From an uncultured Phycisphaerales bacterium (GTDB lineage: Bacteria; Planctomycetota; Phycisphaerae; WQYP01): a DNA stretch of 7,004 bases. Positions 1 to 5,044 of the stretch are shown piece after piece (the first letter of the stretch is position 1; every line of letters begins with the position of its first letter). The stretch lies in assembly GCA_937901265.1 (NCBI GenBank), contig CALCHA010000362.1, positions 1 to 7,004 of the forward strand. The letters run 5' to 3'. A model generated the notes under the pieces. The model was not told the origin of the DNA. It worked only from the letters and a program-made list of their open reading frames with translations, and made no database searches. The translations under genes and the position numbers were made by a program.

Positions 1-1612
1 CGACCGCCCCCGTCCGCAGGCGAATCTGCCACGTCGTGCCCTCCCCCCTCGCCGACTTCAGCCCGATCGTCCCCCCATGCTCCTCCACAATCTTCTGCGT
101 CACCGCCAGCCCCAACCCCGTCCCACGCTGCCCCTTCGTCGAGAAAAAGGGCGTGAAAATCTTCGCCTGATCTTCCGGCGATATCCCCACCCCGTTGTCC
201 TGCACCTCGATCACCGCCTGCTGCTTCGCCGCGTCAAATTGCGTCGACAGCGCCACCACCCCCGTCTTGCCCGGCACCGCATCGATCGCGTTTACCAGCA
301 GATTCAGCACCGCCTGATGCAGCCCATCCGCATCCACCCCGATCGGCGGCATCGCCCCATCCAGCTCCGCCAGCAGCACCACATCCTTGTCCGCGGCCGA
401 GGCCTTCACCAGCTCCAGACACTCATTCAGCACGTGCGGCAATAGCGTCAGCTCCAGCGTCGGCTTCCGCGGCTTCGAATAGGCCAGCATGTTCAGCGTC
501 AAGCCCTGCACCTTGTCCAGGTTCCGCTGCAGCATCCGCCACCCCACCCGCACACTGTTCAGATCCCCCTTGTTGAGCCCCATGTCCACCACCTCCGCCC
601 CGCCGCTGATGCCTTGAAGGATGTTTTTGATGGAGTGCGAAAGCGACGCCACGGTCTCACCGGTCGCGGCCAGCCGCTCCTTCTGCACGTTGTCCTGGTA
701 CAGCCGCGTATTTTCGATGGCCATGCCCGTGAGCAGCCCGATGGCCGTGAGCAGCCGCAGCTGGTCGGGGGTGTAGGAAAAATTGGCCACCAGCGAGTCG
801 ATCGCCAGCACGCCCAGCATCCGCTCCCGGCCCTTGATCGGTACGCAAATCGCCGAACGGATGGACAAATTGTGAACGCTCTTGCCCTTGGTGAAACGCT
901 GGTCCGTCATCGCATTGCTCGAAAGGACCCCCTCCTTCTTTTCCATCACGTGCTGGATGATGGTCTGCGACACGGCAATTTTCGTGGGCTGGTCTTCATC
1001 CCGGAAACGCACCACCCGCGGCTGCACCTCGGTTGCGTTCTGACTCGTCAACAGGGCAATGAATCCCCGGTCCGCCCGCAGTTGATCAAACACGATGTCC
1101 ATGACCCGGTTGAGAATCTGATCGACATCAAAAATCGCCGAGAGCGCGGTGGCCACCGTCAGCAGAACGCGGAAGTGCGCCATCGCCGCGGCCGAGGGCT
1201 CGGGGGCCGCAAGGATGACTGAATCATCGGAGGAGGGCACCGTGGAAATGATCGCCGAGTCCCCGGGCTGCGACACATGCCGCGCGTCGACGTTCGATCC
1301 CTGCGCCAGCGTAACGGACTGCGTGGGTGACCCGAACACCAGCAGCGTGGAGCCCATGCGAATTTGATCGCCGACACGCAGCCGCCCCTTGCCATTGATT
1401 TTGACCCCGTTGATAAACACGCCGTTGGCCGAACCATTGTCCACGACCGCCCAGCCATCGCGGGTGTGCTCGATACGCGCATGACGCCGCGAGACCGTCA
1501 GATCCGTCAGGGGCAGGTGCTCACTGGAGCGTCCCAGCACCACCGTCTCATCGGTCGGTATATCAAATCGCCGGCCCTTGTCGGGGCCTTGTAGGACGTA
1601 CAGGGTCAGCAC
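1..1612 (-). CDS. Sensor histidine kinase with N-terminal FHA and GAF domains (C-terminus beyond window)
   Basis: Reading the minus strand from GTG at 1612 gives 537 open codons to the window edge. Domains in order: FHA at about 1-95 (GR at 27-28, SRRH at 41-44, NG at 63-64, the phosphothreonine-pocket signatures); GAF at about 160-300; a HisKA-like helix with SLSHSIKNIL, predicted phosphoacceptor His326; and a GHKL ATPase with N-box NLLVNAID (Asn437/441), G1 box DNGVGIS (Asp472), F box FTPFF and G2 box GTGLG (499-501). All key kinase residues are present, so it should be an active cytoplasmic autokinase. No membrane segment is seen, which suggests that phosphoprotein binding by FHA and a small ligand at GAF are the inputs. 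GTG is chosen because the frame has a stop at 1688-1690 and no ATG or TTG between; CCTC at 1618-1621 (GAGG on the coding strand) lies 5 nt upstream. The partner regulator is not visible; a fused receiver beyond the edge cannot be excluded. Confidence 0.9.
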   Translation of the reverse strand, partial: MLTLYVLQGPDKGRRFDIPTDETVVLGRSSEHLPLTDLTVSRRHARIEHTRDGWAVVDNGSANGVFINGVKINGKGRLRVGDQIRMGSTLLVFGSPTQSVTLAQGSNVDARHVSQPGDSAIISTVPSSDDSVILAAPEPSAAAMAHFRVLLTVATALSAIFDVDQILNRVMDIVFDQLRADRGFIALLTSQNATEVQPRVVRFRDEDQPTKIAVSQTIIQHVMEKKEGVLSSNAMTDQRFTKGKSVHNLSIRSAICVPIKGRERMLGVLAIDSLVANFSYTPDQLRLLTAIGLLTGMAIENTRLYQDNVQKERLAATGETVASLSHSIKNILQGISGGAEVVDMGLNKGDLNSVRVGWRMLQRNLDKVQGLTLNMLAYSKPRKPTLELTLLPHVLNECLELVKASAADKDVVLLAELDGAMPPIGVDADGLHQAVLNLLVNAIDAVPGKTGVVALSTQFDAAKQQAVIEVQDNGVGISPEDQAKIFTPFFSTKGQRGTGLGLAVTQKIVEEHGGTIGLKSARGEGTTWQIRLRTGAV

Positions 1613-1856
1613 TCGAGCCTCGGCGAGACGGGGGAGAGGGGCATCAAACGAGTCCTCATCTTTTACGCGGGGACCACCTGCTTCCTCTTAACGATACGCA
1701 AGACAGGGCGTTAAGTTCCGCCCGCGCGAGCAGACGGTGAAAATTGGCAGGGAAACCCGATGTGCAGCCATCCTAACCTTACCGGACACACGTACAAGAG
1801 AACGGGGGAGAACCAGGTCCCCTTTCCTTTCGTTGACACCCTCTAAGGAGCCCGCC
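1613..1856. promoter_or_regulatory. Divergent intergenic control region between kinase and DUF883 operon
   Basis: The 244-bp gap separates divergently transcribed genes, so promoters for both must lie here or nearby. No convincing sigma-70 or sigma-54 box pair could be picked out by eye for either direction. Visible structure: a 7-bp inverted repeat at 1687-1715 and a shorter GGGGA/TCCCC dyad at 1805-1822, just upstream of the DUF883 ribosome binding site. An ATG at 1737 is in frame with the DUF883 gene but has no ribosome binding site, so the region is treated as non-coding. Confidence 0.5.
1687..1715. repeat. Inverted repeat CTTAACG-N15-CGTTAAG
   Basis: CTTAACG at 1687-1693 and its exact reverse complement CGTTAAG at 1709-1715 have arm centres 22 bp apart, about two helical turns. 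This would suit a dimeric regulator binding one face of the DNA. It lies 75-100 bp upstream of the kinase start and about 140 bp upstream of the DUF883 start. It could be an operator. There is no U-tract, so it is not a terminator. A chance match is possible. Confidence 0.35.
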
Positions 1857-2159
1857 ATGACCGAAATGAACGCTACGCACTCCCCCGCCGCCGCCATGAG
1901 CGACAAGGAAGCCTTGAAGCAGTCAGCAGTGGCAGCAAAGGATGCCGTCGCCGACCTCGCCGGCGAAGCCAAAAATTATGCCGCCCACCGCGCCAGCGAC
2001 GCCAAAGACACCGCCGCCGGATGGGTTCACCAAGGGAAAGAGAAGGTGTGTGACCTCTCCGATTGCACCGTCGATTATGTGCAGCGGAACCCCTATACCG
2101 CGATCGCCATCGCGGCTGGCATCGGGTTTGTTGCTGGGCTGATCCTCAAGCGCCGTTAA
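1857..2159 (+). CDS. DUF883 (ElaB/YqjD-type) tail-anchored membrane protein
   Basis: The protein has 100 residues. Residues 15-75 form a charged, Ala-rich amphipathic helix (repeated AKDA/GEAKN/SDAKD patterns). It ends in a YVQRNPY motif at 74-80, a hydrophobic glycine-containing helix at about 81-97 and a terminal KRR. This is the characteristic ElaB/YqjD (DUF883) layout: a cytoplasmic helical stalk with a C-terminal inner-membrane anchor. In E. coli such proteins bind ribosomes in stationary phase; that role here is only by family analogy. Start: ATG 1857 has an AGGAG at 1846-1850, 6 nt upstream; the in-frame ATG at 1737 lacks one and its extra 40 residues do not look like the family. Cys65 and Cys70 in the stalk are unusual. 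It is the first gene of a three-gene operon. Confidence 0.85.
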   Translation: MTEMNATHSPAAAMSDKEALKQSAVAAKDAVADLAGEAKNYAAHRASDAKDTAAGWVHQGKEKVCDLSDCTVDYVQRNPYTAIAIAAGIGFVAGLILKRR

Positions 2160-2221
2160 GGCTCACCCGGGCATCCTGTCGCCCTTTGGGCCTGATCCAC
2201 AGCTTTGCAAGGACCCCCCGC

Positions 2222-2698
2222 ATGGTCGCTCCACCCCCTGAACCCGCCGCCACCACGGATGCCCGAGCCTCCGCCCACCCGCCCAAGTCGGACGGTCCCG
2301 TGGCCAAGGGCGGCGTGCGGCGGCTCACCTCCAGCGCCGTGCGCCTTGCCTCCCTCCAGCTCAACATCTGGATGACCCAGCTCAAAGTGACCGCCATCAA
2401 AATCGGCATCTTCGCTGGCCTCTTCGCCGTCGCCGCCCTCCTGGCCCTGCTGGCCATCATCTTCCTCTACATCGGCGTCTTTCACGTCCTCACCGACGTG
2501 GCGCACATCCCCGTCGTCTGGGCGTGGCTGATCTATGGCGGGTTTCACCTGATCCTCGCGGGCATCCTCATCATGGTCGCCATCAGGATTCTCACCAAAA
2601 AAACGGATGCCGACGATGAGGACGATGACCGCGACCCGCACGCCGTGCCTCACAACGCCGCCGCATCTCATGCGTCCGCCTCCAAGGAGCACCCATGA
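2222..2698 (+). CDS. YqjE-like protein, putative holin superfamily III membrane protein
   Basis: The protein has 158 residues. A Pro/Ala-rich disordered N-terminus (1-30) precedes an amphipathic segment (32-58). Two transmembrane helices follow at about 61-84 and 98-124, joined by a short loop, and the C-terminus is hydrophilic with an acidic run (DADDEDDD, 129-136) and scattered His. This matches the YqjE/Phage_holin_3_6 pattern (two close TM helices, soluble ends). These chromosomal proteins are envelope-associated; despite the family name a lytic role is not implied. ATG 2222 is preferred, with AAGGA about 9 nt upstream. The frame is open back to 2063, but that part overlaps the DUF883 gene and does not resemble the family. 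It sits 62 bp after the DUF883 gene and its TGA overlaps the next ATG (ATGA), implying translational coupling. The pairing mirrors E. coli yqjD-yqjE. Confidence 0.75.
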   Translation: MVAPPPEPAATTDARASAHPPKSDGPVAKGGVRRLTSSAVRLASLQLNIWMTQLKVTAIKIGIFAGLFAVAALLALLAIIFLYIGVFHVLTDVAHIPVVWAWLIYGGFHLILAGILIMVAIRILTKKTDADDEDDDRDPHAVPHNAAASHASASKEHP

Positions 2699-3348
2699 GC
2701 ATGTCCGCCGACCTCAAAGACCTTAAACGCCGTCGCCGCGAAGAAATCAAGACCCTCCACCTCACCTACCTGCGCACCAAGCGCGACGTGCAACGCACCG
2801 TGTCCCCCGGACGCATCCTCCGCAAGCACCTTGGTGCCGGCCTGGGCCTCGCGGCCATCCTCGGCTTTTTCTTCGCCCCCAGGCCCTCCACCCGCGTCCG
2901 CTACACCCCGCGGCCAGCGGAAAAACCCAACGGGCAAACCTCTTCCCAGCCCCCCTCCTTTTGGCAAAATCTGCTCAGCCTGCTGCCCGACAAACTCGCC
3001 GCCCACATCCCCGGCAGTGCCGCCCGCCACGATGCGCAAGAGAACGCCACCCCTGACCATCACGACGACCCTTGTCATGCCTGTCCGGACCACCCTGCCC
3101 CACCCAAGGGCGGCGGCATGGCGGCGCTCCTGCTCCGCGCGCTCCTGCCGGTGATTAATGCCATTCTGAAAAAAGTCGACCTCATGTGGCTGTTCAGAAC
3201 CATCGTGCAGCAAGTCTCCGGCGGCGTCCGCGATGGCCGCGACAGGAACGGCCAACGCCCTCATGACGCGGACAATGCCGGAAAGCCCGATGTCTCCGTC
3301 GCCGACGTTGGCACCGTCCGCCCCAGCGATTTCGACAATTTTGAATAA
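2695..3348 (+). CDS. Uncharacterised membrane-associated protein, third gene of YqjD/YqjE-like operon
   Basis: The protein has 217 residues and is not recognised as a named family. Visible: a very basic N-terminal helix (KDLKRRRREEIKT, 8-20, continuing to 45); one hydrophobic segment at about 46-61 (GLGLAAILGFFF); a Pro-rich linker; a His/Asp/Cys-rich patch at 112-133 containing CHAC (127-130) and five His residues; a second hydrophobic/amphipathic stretch at about 141-175; and a polar Asp-rich tail ending DFDNFE. AAGGAG sits 5 nt before ATG 2695, which overlaps the TGA of the YqjE-like gene by 4 nt. Position, basic N-terminus and single TM recall E. coli YqjK, but it is about twice that length and the match is one of context, not of sequence. 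The His/Cys patch might bind metal; this is inference. Confidence 0.7.
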   Translation: MSMSADLKDLKRRRREEIKTLHLTYLRTKRDVQRTVSPGRILRKHLGAGLGLAAILGFFFAPRPSTRVRYTPRPAEKPNGQTSSQPPSFWQNLLSLLPDKLAAHIPGSAARHDAQENATPDHHDDPCHACPDHPAPPKGGGMAALLLRALLPVINAILKKVDLMWLFRTIVQQVSGGVRDGRDRNGQRPHDADNAGKPDVSVADVGTVRPSDFDNFE

Positions 3349-3383
3349 AATCGTTCGGCCGCCTCCCGCCCTGACGTCCACCC

Positions 3384-3902
3384 TCACGCCATGCGCATCT
3401 GCGACACCGGACAGGGTTCCGCAATCTCCCGCCCCACCGCAGACAACAGCTTCCGCAGCCGCTGCACCTGCTCCAGCCCCACCGCCGCCAGCTCCTCGAA
3501 CAGCGCCTTGACCTCTGCGTCCTGGGCGTGGCGTGCATACCGCATATAAAAACTGGCGGTGCGCTTTTCCGACGCGATAACAAGTTTCATGGCTTCATCG
3601 AAGCGGGCGTCGTCGCGCGCGTCGACCAGCCGCGGCCCGACGCACACCGCCAGCTTGTCTTCCTGTGACAGGTAGAACCCCGCAGTAGGCGCCAGCCGCG
3701 CCAGCAGGAGCTGGATGCGGTCGCGCTGCTGCCGTTCGTCGCGCGCCATCTGTTCGAACGAATCGCGAAGGCTCGAATCGCGGGTCTTTTCAGAAAGCTC
3801 GATGTAGCGGTACGCCGCCACCGCCTCGCCGAAGGCCGCAATCGCCAGCGCTTTGTCGTCGGACAGCTTGGAAAGATCGGTGGTGGAAAACTTCTTGCCC
3901 AT
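3384..3902 (-). CDS. Ferritin-like (rubrerythrin-fold) four-helix protein with altered metal ligands
   Basis: The protein has 172 residues from ATG 3902. Four long helices are apparent: helix 1 with GEAVAAYRYIELSEK, helix 2 with FEQMARDERQQRDR, helix 3 with MKLVIASEKRTASFYMRYA and helix 4 with FEELAAVGLEQVQRLRKLL. The Glu spacing follows ferritin-like/rubrerythrin di-iron proteins (E26, E56, E112, E144 in this numbering). However, both ExxH ligand motifs read ExxQ (E56-R-Q-Q and E144-Q-V-Q), so a canonical di-iron site is doubtful. The frame is open up to ATG 3944, but that region contains the -10 box, so ATG 3902 is chosen; no Shine-Dalgarno is present. There is no rubredoxin-type CxxC domain. 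It converges on the membrane operon with a 35-bp gap. A role in iron/oxidative stress is a family-based guess. Confidence 0.7.
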   Translation of the reverse strand: MGKKFSTTDLSKLSDDKALAIAAFGEAVAAYRYIELSEKTRDSSLRDSFEQMARDERQQRDRIQLLLARLAPTAGFYLSQEDKLAVCVGPRLVDARDDARFDEAMKLVIASEKRTASFYMRYARHAQDAEVKALFEELAAVGLEQVQRLRKLLSAVGREIAEPCPVSQMRMA

Positions 3903-3909
3903 GACCGTC

Positions 3910-3915
3910 ATTATA
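3910..3915 (-). promoter_or_regulatory. Perfect -10 box TATAAT for a probably leaderless ferritin-like gene
   Basis: On the minus strand TATAAT is followed by 7 nt and then ATG 3902. A start point about 7 nt past the -10 would fall at or next to the ATG, giving a leaderless transcript, consistent with the absence of any Shine-Dalgarno. The -35 is weak (about CGGTTA at 17-nt spacing), so an activator or the dyad at 3945-3959 may assist. Confidence 0.55.
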
Positions 3916-3944
3916 CACACCGCGCGCGGGTTTAACCGAATCAT

Positions 3945-3959
3945 TTCCCCAACGGGGAA
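3945..3959. repeat. Perfect dyad TTCCCC-AAC-GGGGAA upstream of ferritin-like gene
   Basis: Two 6-bp arms are separated by 3 bp. The dyad is centred at 3952, about 40 bp upstream of the -10 box and roughly -50 relative to the predicted start point. That is a usual place for an activator operator; alternatively it is a small hairpin in a transcript crossing this region. Confidence 0.35.
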
Positions 3960-4113
3960 GCTCGCCCCGCCTTATTTGAGAGGCCACAACATTTTCTGCG
4001 GATGGGGCGGCCTGACGGCGCGTTGAGAGGGAGGTTCTGGAAAGCCGAAAACTTTTCCGAAAATTTGCGGAACAAAGCGTCGGCCGCCGGCATCTTATTC
4101 GGGACACTGAAAG

Positions 4114-4134
4114 AAAGTTGCCTGTTGCAACTTT
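4114..4134. repeat. Perfect 8-bp hairpin AAAGTTGC-CTGTT-GCAACTTT
   Basis: The 8-bp arms at 4114-4121 and 4127-4134 surround a 5-nt loop. Only a short T run with C follows (TTTTCCC), so as a terminator it would be weak. It could equally be an operator or part of a structured RNA. The CAACTT half recurs at 4363-4368 and 4460-4465. Confidence 0.4.
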
Positions 4135-4213
4135 TCCCATGGGTTCGCGTGAGGCCTGCAGGATGCCAGTCGTTTCATCGGTGGCGCATGCCGACGAAAC
4201 CCCCGGCAAAAGT

Positions 4214-4243
4214 GGCGGAAAACCGACGGCTCTTTTCGCCGCC
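4214..4243 (+). repeat. Imperfect hairpin GGCGGAAAA ... TTTT-CG-CCGCC
   Basis: GGCGG+AAAA (4214-4222) can pair with TTTT (4233-4236) and CCGCC (4239-4243) with a 2-nt bulge and a 10-nt loop. It lies in the non-coding region just before the candidate small-RNA promoter. Function unknown. Confidence 0.3.
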
Positions 4244-4273
4244 GGATGCCCGCAAAAAATTGGGACTTCCTTA

Positions 4274-4302
4274 TTGCAACCACAACGCCCGTAAAGTAGA
4301 GT
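4274..4302 (+). promoter_or_regulatory. Possible sigma-70-type promoter TTGCAA-N17-TAGAGT
   Basis: TTGCAA at 4274-4279 and TAGAGT at 4297-4302 have the optimal 17-bp spacing and match four of six consensus bases each. The predicted start is near 4309. This would produce a transcript running to the terminator at 4485-4530. The individual boxes are weak, so this is a suggestion only. Confidence 0.3.
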
Positions 4303-4308
4303 GAACCC

Positions 4309-4530
4309 GCACATGTCTCCGGATGCGGCCCATCAGGCACTTGGTTGGGCCGGAGAAACTGACAACTTGATCGGCGTACGAATCCTCCAGCCAAGGACGG
4401 TCGTTCGCACTTCCCTGCGGTGGTTCGCGTGTTGCTCCAACACCCGCTTCACCCGATGACAACTTTTCTTTGCCACCACGCCACGGGGCGGTCTCTCCTG
4501 CCATCATAGAGCCGCCCCACTTTTATTTTT
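4309..4530 (+). ncRNA. Candidate structured small RNA, about 220 nt, of unknown family
   Basis: A strong intrinsic terminator on the plus strand closes a region with no plausible protein gene, implying a transcript. Internal pairing supports structure: TCTCCGG (4316-4322) with CCGGAGA (4350-4356), and GTGTTG-CTC-CAACAC (4429-4443). Repeated units are CGGTCGTTCGC (4398-4408)/CGGTGGTTCGC (4418-4428) and TGACAACTT (4360-4368 and 4457-4465). The 5' end is estimated from the weak promoter at 4274-4302 and could be much farther upstream. It does not carry recognisable 6S, tmRNA, SRP or RNase P core motifs. It could alternatively be the decayed end of an old gene that kept its terminator. Confidence 0.35.
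4485..4530 (+). terminator. Rho-independent terminator, GC-rich stem plus U-tract
   Basis: GGGGCGG (4485-4491), a bulged T, and CTC (4493-4495) pair with GAG (4509-4511) and CCGCCCC (4512-4518), giving a 10-bp stem with a 13-nt loop. TTTTATTTTT follows at 4521-4530. The tail fixes the plus-strand direction. No protein gene precedes it on that strand for more than 1 kb. Confidence 0.75.
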
Positions 4531-4594
4531 GCATCTCGTGACCCGCGGCATCATGCGTTAACCCGGCGAAAGCACGACGCTTACGATACCTCCC

Positions 4595-4610
4595 GGGCAT
4601 TGCCTTTGCT
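4595..4610 (+). promoter_or_regulatory. Sigma-54-like -24/-12 promoter (copy 1), upstream of 78-aa gene
   Basis: GGGCAT (4595-4600) and TTTGCT (4605-4610) have the exact GG-N10-GC geometry of RpoN promoters (GG 4596-4597, GC 4608-4609). The predicted start is near 4621, about 57 nt before ATG 4678. From GG onward, 18 of 21 positions match copy 3 at 6314. Confidence 0.6.
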
Positions 4611-4625
4611 CTGAGTTACTCAGAG
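4609..4625. repeat. Perfect dyad CTCTGAG-TTA-CTCAGAG over the predicted start site
   Basis: The 7-bp arms are separated by 3 bp and span from the -12 GC to about +5 of the sigma-54-like promoter. It could be a repressor site blocking RNA polymerase, or a hairpin at the extreme 5' end of the mRNA. It is absent from the otherwise similar promoter at 6313-6328. Confidence 0.4.
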
Positions 4626-4677
4626 TTCATTTCCTAGCCCAGCGGGGCCACTTTGACCGTCTGTGGAGTCCCTTCCC

Positions 4678-4914
4678 ATGAAAAATCCGCGACACAATGG
4701 CGGTGCTTCCGGTAACAACGACAAAAAGCTCGATATCGACGGCCCACAGGCTTTCGACGGTCTGCAGCGCACGGCCATGCACCGCTATCTCCCGGCCGAC
4801 CTTCGCGCCCGCACCCCCGGCAAAGTGACCGCCCGCGCGGCCGTCGACGATGAGCCGTTTAGCTCCCACGACTTCAAGCCGCGCTGGTGGCCCGCTCCCG
4901 ATAGCTGGCAATAA
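4678..4914 (+). CDS. Small uncharacterised protein, 78 aa
   Basis: This small protein is not recognised. Residues 1-20 are polar and Asn/Gly/Lys-rich (likely disordered); the middle has DGLQRTAMHRYLPADLRAR, and the C-terminus is aromatic and proline-rich (FKPRWWPAPDSW, 66-77). There is no signal peptide, membrane segment or Cys. Start: GGAG at 4665-4668 lies 9 nt before ATG 4678; an in-frame GTG at 4663 is less likely because it overlaps that site. Codon use is GC-ending as in neighbours. A sigma-54-like promoter precedes it and a strong terminator follows, so it looks like an independent, regulated single-gene unit. The function is unknown; the Trp-rich tail might bind a partner or carbohydrate, which is speculation. 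Confidence 0.65.
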   Translation: MKNPRHNGGASGNNDKKLDIDGPQAFDGLQRTAMHRYLPADLRARTPGKVTARAAVDDEPFSSHDFKPRWWPAPDSWQ

Positions 4915-4956
4915 CCCCCCTGACCTCCCCTGCCCCTCCCTTCGTTCATGCCTCCG

Positions 4957-4987
4957 CAACGTCGGCCTTACGCCGGCGTTGTTTTTT
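4957..4987 (+). terminator. Rho-independent terminator after the 78-aa gene
   Basis: CAACGTCGGC (4957-4966) pairs with GCCGGCGTTG (4972-4981) through one G-U wobble, with a CTTAC loop, followed by TTTTTT (4982-4987). It lies 43 nt beyond the stop codon and separates the small gene from the glycosidase gene, implying the latter has its own promoter. Confidence 0.85.
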
Positions 4988-5004
4988 GCCGATCGGGCTC
5001 CGCC

Positions 5005-5020
5005 GGGCACTGTCTTTGTT
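5005..5020 (+). promoter_or_regulatory. Sigma-54-like element (copy 2), upstream of glycoside hydrolase
   Basis: GGGCAC (5005-5010) is a good -24 box; TTTGTT (5015-5020) has GT where the -12 GC is expected. Spacing and surrounding bases agree with the copies at 4595 and 6313. The predicted start is near 5031, about 31 nt before ATG 5062. The imperfect -12 makes this the weakest of the three. Confidence 0.4.
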
Positions 5021-5026
5021 GAGCTT

Positions 5027-5044
5027 CAGGCAGTACCCTGCCTG
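5027..5044 (+). repeat. Perfect hairpin CAGGCAG-TACC-CTGCCTG in the glycosidase leader
   Basis: The 7-bp arms surround a 4-nt loop ending 6 nt before the GAGGAA ribosome binding site (5051-5056) of the glycosidase gene. There is no U-tract. It could be a leader structure affecting translation or mRNA stability, or a DNA operator overlapping the predicted start. Confidence 0.4.

Larger units (their letters stand above)
3903..4677. other. Long non-coding, hairpin-rich intergenic region
   Basis: About 775 bp lies between the minus-strand ferritin-like gene and the plus-strand 78-aa gene. Open frames exist (for example 4002-4304 plus, 4271-4507 minus), but they lack ribosome binding sites, conserved domains and the codon bias of neighbouring genes. 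Local AT-rich patches occur, including a near-direct repeat CCGAAAACTTT (4045-4055)/CCGAAAATTT (4057-4066). Several perfect hairpins, a candidate small RNA with terminator and a sigma-54-like promoter are listed separately. No tRNA, tmRNA, SRP RNA, RNase P RNA or named riboswitch signature was recognised on either strand. Confidence 0.6.

Noticed and set aside
1737..1856. 40-codon N-terminal extension of the DUF883 protein
   Set aside because: ATG 1737 lacks a ribosome binding site, the added residues do not fit the family, and ATG 1857 has an excellent AGGAG.
2668..3387. Minus-strand open frame of 239 codons opposite the third operon gene
   Set aside because: The plus-strand frame has a ribosome binding site, ATGA coupling and membrane segments. 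The minus frame is Gly/Ala-rich without motifs. Not fully excluded, since the plus-strand protein is itself unrecognised.
4002..4304. Plus-strand frame of 100 codons in the long non-coding region
   Set aside because: No Shine-Dalgarno, no domain, composition unlike neighbours, and it includes several hairpins.
4360..4400. Possible tRNA or tmRNA 3' end (sequence resembling CGAATCCTCCAGCCA)
   Set aside because: No TTCRA T-loop, no matching acceptor 5' strand, and no tmRNA 5' core or tag-like reading frame was found.
4271..4507. Minus-strand frame of 78 codons over the candidate RNA
   Set aside because: No ribosome binding site or known domain. It covers the plus-strand terminator and stem structures, which explain the region better.
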